From Hydractinia symbiolongicarpus (taxonomy: Eukaryota; Cnidaria; Hydrozoa; Anthoathecata; Hydractiniidae), in the NCBI RefSeq assembly GCF_029227915.1, contig NC_079887.1:13952001-14016000 (forward strand): DNA of 64,000 nt. Direction: 5' to 3'. Below, in pieces: positions 1 to 12,700 of this stretch (position 1 is the first letter of the stretch; each line of letters opens with the position of its first letter). The translations under genes were made by a program, and so were the position numbers. The notes under the pieces were generated by a model. The model was not told where the DNA came from. It saw only the letters and a program-made list of their open reading frames with translations, and did not search any database.

Positions 1-2
1 AA

Positions 3-544
3 GTCCAGTTTACACCAGTGCAATAAAAGTTAAACGCAGAAGAATAAACAACTTAATAATAGAGAGGTCTGTGGATTAGAGAAAATTGTGTTTCTGGAAA
101 ATTTACTTTTAGTTATTGCAAGACTAGAAGTAATTTATTGCCAGGAAATTTTGCGGTTTCGCGATCTGATCCCCACAAGCGCGAAATTAAAATGCCGCGA
201 AAATTTAGTTCCGTCAAACGCAAAATAAAAATGCATTAAAAATGCAATGCAAAAATGTGCATAAGTGATAAGTAAAGCCAGACTAGAGCAATGAGTTTTC
301 AATGGAACGTAACAAAAACATCTTATTTCGTTTTTCTAATTTTTATATATACATTGACGGTTTTTGAAATATCAAAGTTTATTTGAACTGCGAAATCAAA
401 ATGCCGCAAATTATAGACAACAAGAACAACTATCACACTAAAAACATACAATAACTCCATCAACATTGACACTTCATAACAAAGCCCGAATGCTAAAGTA
501 TCACAAAAAATTCGTTTATATTACTCCACTGGTGTAAACTGGAC
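3..544. mobile_element. MITE-like element with perfect 18-bp terminal inverted repeats
   Basis: The ends GTCCAGTTTACACCAGTG (3-20) and its exact reverse complement (527-544) enclose about 540 bp with no coding frame. The interior is rich in short motifs such as GCGAAATTAAAATGCCGCG. No target duplication can be read on the left because the window starts there. The size and the short perfect inverted repeats suggest a non-autonomous DNA transposon; the superfamily is not determinable. It lies in the last visible intron, or beyond the last visible exon, of the minus-strand coiled-coil gene. Confidence 0.75.
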
Positions 545-720
545 ATTTTCGTGCATGAAATGTCGTTGTGTCTGATTAAGGGAGTCAAGTGCTAATTTTA
601 ACTAATTTTAACCTCGCTGAAATGAGAAGCTGATGAAATTGTTAACAGTGGTGTAGAAAAAAGCACTTGCAGTTCTGAAAAAAAACAAAGAATCTTCAGA
701 ACCTTTCGGTTTAGACTTAC

Positions 721-3700
721 CAGATTCTGCTAATTTTTCTTTTAATATTTCAATTTCTTGCTTCAATTTTTCACTCTCCAAATCTACTGTTTCCTTTTGC
801 TCCGTCAGCATCGACATTGTTCGAATAAAGCCAAACCTATCCTCCTCCGCTTGTCTCAAATTATCCAAGATCTCCGTCTTGTCTTCTCTTAACTTGCGCA
901 GATTCTCCTCCAATACGGAGTTCTCTTGTTCCAGGGATTGGATATTTTGCAAGAGAAACTGGCTCTCCTCCTTGGCTGCTTTTAACGCGCTATCATTGAT
1001 GTTGCCAGTTTGTGCTAGTTCGTCTTCTATCTGACAATGAGATTCTGTTAGACGTTCCAAATCTATTGCCATGAGCTCCTTGTCAGCGTCAAGGTCGTTG
1101 ACGCATTTTTCAAGTCGCAGTTTATCTTCTGTCAATTCTTCAATAATCGACAAGTAAGAACGTATTTCGTCGCCTAAAATATACAAAAGATATTTGAATT
1201 AAAAAACATTCAAGATATTGGGATCCTGAGCAGGGTAAAATCCTGTTTTTTTTGGATTAACATAAGAAAAGCCCACTGAATGAAGCGCCATCTTTGCTTT
1301 TACGTAACACACAGGGAAAACAAAAAGAAGTGTTAGGAATTTATCCAATAAGAAAGAGCCTACTGAACGAAGCACTATCTTTGCTTTTACGTAACACACA
1401 GAGAAAACAAAAAGAATTGTTAAGAATTTTATCCAATAAGAAGGAGTCAATTTAATGAAGCGCCATTTTTTTTTTACATAACACACAAAAAAACAAAGAA
1501 AAGAGTAAATAGTTCTATCCAATAAAATAGGACCTACTGTATGAGGCGCAGTTTGCGCATTTATCTTGACTGATACTTGAGAAGCTATCACTCTTCGAGA
1601 TACTGCTTCCTGGTCGACTTCCAGGCCTGGACCCTCGCAGTTCATCTAGTTCGATTTTAAGGGCATTATTCGCGTCAACTTGTTTGCATAATGAATCAAG
1701 CATCTCCACTCTCTCCATTTCCAACCGTTGGTTGCTTTTTTCAAGCTCTTGCAGTCGTATTCGCAAATCTTTAAGCTCTTCCTCAATTCCAAGATGTGAG
1801 GTGTCGGAGGAGGTCTTAGTTGTAACCATGGCCGATGCCGGCACGTCGCCATTTGATTTAAGTGACCCAACAGATCCGTAGTCATTGACTTTGACGTCCG
1901 CCAAACTTGGATTTGAACTTGTAAATCCAGACTTTGATATGTCGGTATCGTATTCTTCATCACCTAAAAAAAATGGCGTCGAAACTACTGTTAATTAAAA
2001 CTCATAAACAAAAACTAGTGCGTCGATATCAACCAAACATGATTCACGGCAATAAAAAGAAGCATCAGTATATTTTCGTACAATTCCATACTTGGTTAAA
2101 CATACATGTCACTTACTCTCGCGTTCAGTATCCTCATCTTCTTCGTCGTCCGAAAGATCGTCATCCGTCGTCATGCCAACGTCGGATTTGCTTACTTCGC
2201 GAGAACGTTGTGAAGCTTGCAAGTTAAGGAAACTCATCAGCAGCTGCTGTTTGTCTTGATGTAACCTATTGACTTCTGCATCGAGTTTATCGATACGCGA
2301 CATGGCGTCATCAACTTCTTGCTGTAACGCTTCTTTCTCTTTGCTGCACTCGCATTTCTGCGAAGGTAATTGCATGGTTTTAATCTCCATACGATTAGCA
2401 AGAGCAAACTTTAAGTACTTAATTTCCTCTTCTAAATCGTCTCGCTCTTCTTTCATAGCCTCGTAATCTCCTTGTAATTTACGAGTCGGGTTCAAATGAG
2501 ATATCACTTCTTTACCGATAATTTCCGCTTGTTTATCTAAGGAGATTCCTTCAGTTTCATTCGAGATGTGTTCTTCACCTAACTTTTCTCTCAGTTCTAA
2601 CGATAGCTTATCTAAGAACTTTTTAAAAGCATCCTGATCAGCTTCCATAGTGACGGCATCATGCTGTAATTCCGACAGTCGCGACGATACGTCTTCTAAT
2701 TCTTGTCGTAAGTGTATTCTTTCCTTTTCGTATTGCTCTGAACCGATCGTGATAGCTTTAAGATCGCTAAGCGTTTCTCGATATTTCGCGTCTAGTTCGT
2801 TTACCTGATTCAAGGCGTCTTCTTTCGCTTTTTGAATAACGTTAATCGTGTCCTTTAAAGCCATATTCTCATGATCTAATCTAATACGAACTTCTTCCGT
2901 ATTTCGGTATTCGTTCTGTAAATGATCACATTTTTTTTCCAACTCAGTCACCTCAACTTGAAGTCTCTCGAAGTCTGAATCACCCTGTTTCATGGTTTCG
3001 ATAAAATTCGAATAATCTGTTACATGGCCGTCTGTACAGTCGCTACCTTCCTGCAAAGCACCTTCGGCAGTTGCTAGTCGTTCTTGCAATTTACGAGAAT
3101 CATCGTGAGATTGTTTCGTCATTTTCGTTATCTTATCTTTCAGTTGTTCTTTTTCGACCTTCATTTCTTCGATAGTTTTCTCAGAGTGCTGCAACTGGGC
3201 GAGTAAAGAAACGCATCTTATTTGAACTTTGCGCACTTCTTCATCCAAACGTTGTCGTTCTTTAATTAGTTTCGTTCTCTCTTGCGCGAAAGCGTCCGCC
3301 TCGTAAATCAAGCGTTGCTTCGATAACTCCAACTCTGGCTGTTGCGACACGAGTCCTGCATCCATTGATTTTTGTCTCATATGACCAGAGTCTTTAATAG
3401 TTGTTGATTTACCTTTTAATTCGTATATCTGATTCAAAAAATTTACACGCTCGGTTTTTAAATTTTTGTTTTCTGTTTCGAATCTGGTTAAGCGGCGCTC
3501 GTGCCACTGTATCTTCGTTTCGAGTTCCTCTTTTTCCGAAATCGACTGCCGTTTTTCTCGTTCCATCTTTTTCGTGAAGGATATATACGAATCTAATTCT
3601 TTTCTGCTCATAAAGAGTTTTTGCTTCAATGAGTCTATTTCCTTTTCAGCTAAAACTTTCCCCGTTATAACTTCCAGATCAATCTCTTTATCCTCTTCTA

Positions 3701-6700
3701 TTTTTAACACTTTAAACATTCGGTCACGAACAGTTTGCTCGTATAAGTCAGCCTTCTTTAGAATGCATCGCAACGCCACAATTTCGGCGTCCGTCAAATG
3801 GTAATCTCTTTTCAAGCGGTCTGCCGTGTTACTTGGTGTTTTAGGCACATCGATGAGATCTGGCAGTGAGTCGTTCAAGTCATATGAAGCTTTACGTGGC
3901 GTCAACGTCGGCTGACTAATTTTCCTATGATATAATAAACACGCAGAATCAACGTTAATGATCATTAATATTTTATTAGAAGAATGATATTTCAAAATAC
4001 GTAACATTCAAGAATTGTTTCTCTTAAATAATAGCCGTATTCTGTGTGTTCAAAATGTTTGCGCGCAGCTTAATTCCTGGTTTCCCATATTTTCGGACGG
4101 GCGACATAGTGGATTTTTCCACGATAGGCGTGATAAAAATACACGAAAAAACATCGCGAGAAATATATATAATGGGCAAAAATACAAGGATTATTTCACA
4201 GGCTAAAAACTAGTCTACAATACTAATTTTTTGTTCAAAATAGTAGCCGAATCGCTTCATTATGCTAGGAATGCCGAAAAAAACAATGCTCGTGACATGT
4301 ACGATTTGCAAAAATTTGATGATCGGAGTATGTACCACGGGCCAACGACTAGTACATTAAATACCAACAAATAAAACCTCCAACTGCTTTTTCTCAGTTC
4401 ATCTGTCAGAAATAGTGAAAAGAACATACCTTGACACAGGTATGGGAGGTGCGCTTCGTGGCGTGTCTTTAAGAGACAGTGAACGAGTCTTCGGAATAAG
4501 TGATAAACTCATGTTTTCTAATTCACCAATTTCGTCGTCCGGTTTTATTTTCACAGCTAAAAAAGGAATCAAAAGGATGATATGAACTTCTAAAATTAGC
4601 AGATGCAAGATTTTCTTCAAAAGTTGCTAAGGGTTGAAATTAAGCAACCAGTAAACAAACAGCCAGGCTAAAAATTTGGATCGGGCTAAAAATTTGGAAC
4701 AGGCTAAAAACTTGGATAGTTAAAAACTACGGTTCAAACCTAAATAATTCAACAAGCAACACACAAAGCCGTTCTTTAAAAGAATAAAAAGTCTAATTTA
4801 CTAATAAATAAAACTATTAAAGAAGTGCAAATCTTGCATTTTAAAAACGCTTAACAACTTTTTAGCAACTTTGAGACTTGAATAAAAGTTTGTCCCTTAG
4901 CAACTGAGACTAAAATGAAAAATAGAGTTACATATGAAAACGAATGTGCACTGCTAAACAAACAAAGATTAGCTAAAAAAGAAAGGTTAATCTCACAGAG
5001 CTATCATTCACATATAAAACACACACACGAAAAAGCAAAAACGATATTTGCACTGTGCCAGATATGTTATATCATAACACAACGACAGAGTAGTCATGAC
5101 ATTCTCTTAGTTGTTTTACAACTGTTCTGAGTGTTTTTATGGTAGGAATGTGAAACCATAAGAGTTATACCAAAGCCAGAATGCAGTTCAAGTCACGTAT
5201 TAATAATAAAAAAAGTTTGCTTTGGTGTTAGATCACAGACACCAGTATAGTATATGGTATCATAAAATCAATATGTTTTAAAACATCAATTGAAATTATC
5301 TAAAATTATTTACCCAGGATAACATTTTCAGTTCCTATTGGTACTACTCTCAACGAGGGTCTTTCAAAGGGGAATTAAGTGCATTTAATGCTGGAAGCGA
5401 ACGCTGTACCACAAATGCAAGTAAAAACATATCTTGCAGAGCTTTACTTTACACCAACAAATCATTTTTTAATTATGTAAGAGAATAAAAATACTCACTC
5501 AAATTCAGCACATTTTTTGATTCCAAGGCACTTACACTAAAAAAAATAACAAATACATATTATATTAAGCATGACGTGCAGCAATTGTTAGAGTCAAGAC
5601 AGGTACATCCATCTTGAATTTAAAAAGTGAATAACAAACTGGTACTAGTAATGACTGGTATTTTTAATTCGATTGATCAAAGCCGGACAGTAAATAATCT
5701 ATTTTTTTCTTAAACATTGAAAGGAAAACTTATAAAGACATGCAGGCTAATTTTTTTTTTAAAAAAAAAATTTAAAAAAAAGCATTATAAAATACAAAAA
5801 AAGATTATTTCTATTCCTGAAAAGTTAACCTTACAAAAATATTCAAAAAAACATTGAATTATTATGTTTATATACAAACAAAAATGTGTGATGTTTATTC
5901 AGGAAGACAAAGAAATAATCAGATTTCCATAGACATTTTTTTGTCTTCTAATAATTTCAGACATGTGCAGCCAAAAAAGAGCAAGTAATTTACAATACAC
6001 AGCTCGGTGTCAAAAGTCATGAAGATTTTTCAATAACAAACAAGTAAATTTATAATAATAATACATCCATGTTTTACAAGCTCTCGTTTCAAGGAAAGGA
6101 ACAGAGAATAACAAAGATCCATTAAGTAAAACAAGTTATGACTTTACATTGATATAACCAATCTTGTCTGAACGATTTAAACAGAATACACAAGTATGCG
6201 TATGTTACTCAATGTATATTCAAAAAAGTGATCTCATATTTCTTTGTTTACATTCGAAAATAAACGATATATTTGAGCAGAGATTAAGTTATAAATACAA
6301 AACGAAAATACAACTAAAAAAATAAACTTTGATATGATCATGTTATGAAATATGAGAAAATTTAAAAATCAAAGTTCTGGTCTAAATGATTTTATCATAA
6401 ATTATCTACGTGATTACAAGAACTCTTTGTGGTTACTTTAAGTTAACGTAAAGTTACACATATTCCCATATGGATACTTACTCCCCTAAGCACATGACAT
6501 TTGTCACCTCCTAATTTTTAAACCACAAAAATGATTGCAACAAAAGAATAATAGCAATGAACAGAAGTTACGACATCATACAAAAAACGTTTTTTATCGA
6601 AATAAGAAACGGTGTAATGTATTGAAGCCTCCCATGTCTAGGACAGAATGTGATGGTAGGATTACAGCCCACCAAAATCCTAATCCACTTTTTATTTGGT

Positions 6701-9700
6701 AGCAATTAAAACATGCAATTTTACTTCGCAACTATATTCCAACATCCTACATAATAATTAGATTTCAATATAACGTGAATATCTTTTCAAATGATTTCAC
6801 ATATACAGCTAAAAAAAATTGGTTTGTTGCAAACAGGCAGACGTCAAAGTTAAGTCATATATTCCAACACCACTTTTCGTTTACTTACAGTATTTATTGC
6901 TGAAAGTTTACAAACATTAACTTTCTTTTTTTGATCAATGTTTGTGCAAACCAAAGCCAGACTTAATAAACAACTAAATTAAACAAAAGTCATTGATACA
7001 TTGTTGACAAAATCTTTTGATAAAAATCTTTTTGGTGGAAAAGAAAAGCGCTTTGTTTGTGTACAAAACATTCAAATATGATGAAAACATTCTGCCAGAG
7101 CACCGTCTGAATCAGGATTATAATAAAAAATAAATACCAGATGAATTAAAACTAAATTAAGATAATAGAACAATAGACTAAAACCACACTTTCAAATGAC
7201 AACAAAGATTGATATATTATAGATATAATTTGAGTAGTTTAAGGGGAAGCAAAAAGCAATCTTGTTATTGTTAGAATATAATTCTTACACTATCCATGAA
7301 TGGTAGCTATAAGTTTACAAAATTAGTACATGGATACAAACATATTTTTAATTACATTATCATAAGAAAAAAACCACCAAATCAACTGCACCATCTTTTT
7401 TGTTTACAACTTTTAAAGACAGATAATGGAAGCTATTATAGTACTGTAATTGCACCCTTTTGTATACACAACCAATTAAAAGCTTCTCAGTCTAATTAAA
7501 TCTCAATAAAAATACAGTCAGTCAAAGGTTAAAATTAACTTCATGTAAGTAAAGCTATCTTTTGCAAAATAGTAATATGCATGCATGACTATTTTGCAAA
7601 ATCACATCAAATTTTTACATAATATATTTTTAAAGTTATATTTTAATCATGTTGTTTTTAATTTTTTTTTTTTTTATCATACAGAATAAAAATTTTGATA
7701 TTTCTTTTGAGGGTGGAGTTTACAGTAAATACTACAATAAAAATCACATGGAAAGGAAATAATATATTTCTATTTCAAAGCATTCTTATGCAACATTTGC
7801 TAGTGTTAAGAATAGACAGACAGTTTTGTAGTGAAGTATTAATAATGCAGTGTATATGCATATACACTAAATTTGTCCACTCAAGGTATGAGTGAACAAA
7901 GATTTTGAAATTTTTAAAGCTTAAGAGCCATGTAAAATTCAAACAAATACAGCATGGTCAGAAAGTGATATCTTCACATTATACACAAAGTTAACATCAT
8001 GAAGTCTTTTTGAAAATATTCCTATCAGTGTCGAAGATAAATAGACATACGAGTCTCATAATACATATATATATACCAAAATCAAAAGTGTTTAAAGACA
8101 CTGTTGTTTCAAATATTCTGTATTCCAAATAGTGAATTTCTACTTTCGGCTGCCTTTTGTTGCTTTGAAAAAAAATTATAAATATAGTCAATCATGTTAA
8201 AATATTTGACCAAAATCCTGAAAAATAAATCAAAGTGGTGTGGGTTTATATTGAATTTGTAGGTCCATTCTTATGGGAGGACAAAGACTCGCTATTAAAG
8301 CTGTACAGCAGGTGAAGGTTTAGCATCTTTAGGAACCACCAAAGGAACTTTTCTGTTACTTACTATCATTTTGGATAGACTTTAACACAGTTGGTTTTCG
8401 AGAGTAACAGAACAAGGGGGAATAACCTAATCGAACATGAAGTTTTCCAACTATAACTGATGAAAACCCACAAACCCCACAAAAGTTTTTACAGTGAGAG
8501 TAAATCTTACTTACTTCCAAGTCTTATCCCTTCTTCAAAAAACAAAAATTTATGCACCTATTTTTAAATTTCTGTTTTGATTTGTTAATCCCTGAAAGTA
8601 ATTCACAGTATGCATCATTGGGAAAGGTTGGTGAAACAAATTAACAAGGGTCTGTGAAGGAAAGTACACATCATAATGATGGTTTGTTTTTTTATTCGAT
8701 GGAGACATCTCATTTCAAATCAACTCTAAAATGGCAATGGCAACACCCACTCTCAAATTGAATTGATTTTTTGCACGCAACATATCATTTCGGAGAGAAT
8801 AAAGTGCAGCCAAATTTAGCTTCCAACTCTTTACAGTTACAGAGATAGAGACACTTAGTCTCAGGCCTTTTTAGCAAATAATTTTTAGTGCAATGCAAAT
8901 TTTTATATTTTTTACAAAACTCTTTGTTGAGTCATCATTAAGGTGCTACAGAGCTAAAATCTCTCACCCCTAGCTTATGAGGTGAAGAGTCAGAAAATGA
9001 AGTTAATATATATTAGTGTATAAACAGAAGTTTAGTTATTGTTAATTTAACACAAAAGTTAGGAAAATCAATCAGATGTTTTAGCTGATTGATTAAGTAC
9101 AAAACATCTACCCTTTTTACTACACTTATCTGCCCTTATCTTTGCTACTCATGCTAGGTAAGCAGCCATCGTGTTTAAGAGTCACTCAACCCTATATTTG
9201 AATAAAACTTTTAATATATATCTATAAATATAGAAAAAATATTATATGCTTTGAAATTCAAATTCGATTGCATCAGCAATTTTTTGCCAACATTTATTCA
9301 GCCCTCAAAATTAGCGTAGGCAATTGCTGTTGCAATTCCTGCGCGGTTTCATTTCGCGACAGCAAAAAACCGCCAAGGCTAATCTTATTTTTCAGGTCAT
9401 TACTAGCAAATAGGCAAAAATATGCTTCGTTTTCAAATTACAAAAAATCTTCATCCACGTGGCTTAAATAAAACTTCAAAATTCATTCGAAAAGTTCAAC
9501 TACATTTTAACAAAATTTATACAGAAAATTTTTTTACCGCACGTGGGTTTCGTTTTGAAAATTTTTTGAATAACACTTGCGGCATAAAGAAAATCTATTA
9601 AATTCGGACCTGCTATGGTTTCCAATTGTTTTGTAAAATGAAGAAATTATCTACAATTAAATCCATGATAAAATGTCTGTTCTGCCTGTAAGTGCATTTT

Positions 9701-12700
9701 GCCGACTTGATTCATACGTGCTCCGTCAGCGTTCACCTCCGCATTAGTTAAGAACCACATGGCTGGATTTCTTTTGTAAGACCTGGTTACCAACAAAGAA
9801 GGGGTCAGGCAAAAGAGATTGCTAGGATGGTCAGGTTGGCTATGAATAGAGTTGCTCATGGATTAAAAGGACCAGGACTATTCAATAATTCTGAGACTAA
9901 AAGTTTTCGACCAAGACTGAAATCTATCAGACGTTTTGTCCGACGAAATGTAGCGGAGATTTGTCTGATGAATATCCAAAAGTTATTTCGAGGGCTGCCA
10001 CCGCACGCTATAAAATGGATTTTATAGGTTGATTTTGAAAACTCTATTTTTCAGGCGTGCGATTAATAACACGCCTCTCCTGAAAAAGACTGATATTTAA
10101 AGGGTAAGTAAGACTAACGAAGCTGCAAATTGCCGCTGCAAACGACTATGTCGTCGGCAATAAATTTTGTTTTTGGGCTAATTTCGAGGGCTGTTTATTT
10201 TATTTACATGACTGCTTTGTTAACACATCAGCATTCACACCAGCAATTGTTGGGTGCCTACGTGAATTACTGAGGCTGCATACATTACGCATTATAATTA
10301 TTTAGCTTCGCTTTAAAATGCTAGCCATGAGGTGAAAAGTCCTAAAAACCAGTTTCAGACATGTCAACTTACACGCATTGAGCGTGTGACACACGCATTT
10401 TCTTTACCTCACACGCTGAAAGAATATAGTAAAAGTCACATGCATTTCTTTTAAAAAAGCGAGAACCTCTATTTCCACAAATTCTTTCTTCATCTCGAGT
10501 CTCTTTATATATATGATAAAGAAAATCAATTTCATCTCTTCCATCTCAATTTCACACTTTGTCTCACTCATTAAATCGATTTCACCCTTCGTCCCAGATC
10601 CTTTTTTTCAAGCATTCATCCCGTGTTTTTCTCATCCGGGAGATAGTAAAAAAAGTAAAAAAAATTGTCACGCATTAGGAATTAGAAAGTTGGCGTCTCT
10701 GCAGTTTAGAATTGCAGTTGAAAATTAATTATCATTGTTTAATGGTAGCTAGCACTGCGCATGATAGACTGGATGGTTGAATATAATTTTTATGACTTTT
10801 TATGACAATATTTTACATAGCTACCAACTGTAAAAAGTTAGGTAGCATTTTGTTAAAGTCTCAACAATTGCTTTAGTGATGCAATTATCAGTTAATTAAG
10901 ACATGAAGAATGAAGACATTGTATAGTTTACCAAAGCGTCGTAGCAATCATTACATATGGTACGCTAAATTTTTTTTTAACAGATGGAATCGTTATCAAT
11001 TTTTTAGTCCTCCCCAAGTGTCAAGTGTAGCTATCTTGTAGCTAGCTAAGCTATTTTGCTAAACGAATAGCTAACTTGATAAATATAAAATTGACTTGAA
11101 TAAAGATATGCATTCCTAAAAACAAAGCATAAAGTACTTCTGTTTGAAATCAATAAATTTAAAGAAAAATCTAACAACAAGGTACCTGCGCGTTTCACTC
11201 CCACCATTTTTTAATTGAATACTGGTCTGAGTTGATTCAGTATCGGTCGTTTCTGAATTCGTTCGTTGCTCGTCTTCTACGACATCGGGTGTTTTCTCGA
11301 AACGTTTTAGAAAACCTGAAGATTTAGCGGGTTGTCGGCGCAACATTCTATCTCTTCGACTCATCCGATTTGTTGATTCTTCTAAGAAAATTAAAATAGT
11401 AAAAATAGTTAGTGTTCTCTCTGTGAGAAAGTTAATCACGGTGCATAATTAGAGTGCTAATAACTGCGCCCCTTGTGGGAAAACGCGCTAGCAGCAGCGC
11501 TGGTTGTGCATTTAATTTTAAAGTAGTTTTGTGTGGAGACGTGTGCATATTGTGTTGATGTAAGGATCTCTCACCATCATTTTTATCGCTCTTGCTGTCA
11601 TTCGGATATTGATTTGTGTTGTTATTAAAATCTTCACTTTTTTCTCTTTTCTCAAATTCTGCGAAAGCAGCGCTCGGACATGAGCGGCGAAAATTTTTCG
11701 AAATCAACGGAGGAACGCTATTCTGAATACTCCGGATGCGTGATCTCCTCCGTTCTATATTTTCCTTTATTTCTGAATTACTTGTTATGGAACTGTCTGC
11801 AGGTCCTGACAAGCTATGTTTTTTACGCAAAAGCCGTTCGTATACATTTGCGTTTCGTGGATCAGTCGTTGTTTGAGATCGACTAAATTGTGACTTCGCT
11901 CTATCTCTTTTTATCACCATCCGACTCTCCGTTGAACCTGCTGATGAGTCTGCCATCTGGCTTTCTAAAAAGTACAAGTATCTGCTTACAAACAACAGAT
12001 TCGGTTCACAAAATTGCTATTAAAACGTGAATTTCATGACTTTGTCCGAGAGACGAAAACAAAAAGTCCTCGCTTTAAACTACGAGCCTCCTCTCCATAG
12101 AAAATAATCAGTCATTAAAATTGTTGAAAGCTTACCTCCTATTGCAATATCGAGAATGACATTTTCAAATGTTATCTTATTGTTGTAATAGACTCGAGAG
12201 AAATTTTTAAATTGTTTTTTTTAAACTTTTAAACCTGACTTTCAATCATTTGTTTTTCTAATCATTGCAATTACAGATGTTATATCCCTGCTTGTATTTA
12301 TATTTGATAGCTCTGGACAGCATACACAAAAGTATTTTCTACTTTTTTATTATTTCTAACAACTTTACAAACACTAATTTAAAGTCATCTAATTTAATAG
12401 CCCCACGAATCTTTCGTGTATATCTAAAACATTGTTTTTATATCTCACATCAGATAAAAAAATCTAGCTAAAAGTTTCATCGTTTAAAAGGAATATAGTT
12501 GAACATATGGCAGTTGGCAATTTGACAATACAAAAAATTGATTCCTTTTTCAAAAAAAAAAGAAATAAGGTGAGAACACTTAGCAACTTTCTGTAGCCTG
12601 CGCCTGATGTTAAAAAAAACCGCAACTAAACTCATGTTTATAATTTGTTAAAACCTTCCATAAATAAAGTGGTGTCAATAGATTGCACAGAAAAATAGTG

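Noticed and set aside
3925-4007. N-terminal extension of the 1.8-kb coiled-coil frame past 3924
   Set aside because: An AG acceptor at 3926-3925 and the matching phase of the exon 4556-4430 show this part is intron.
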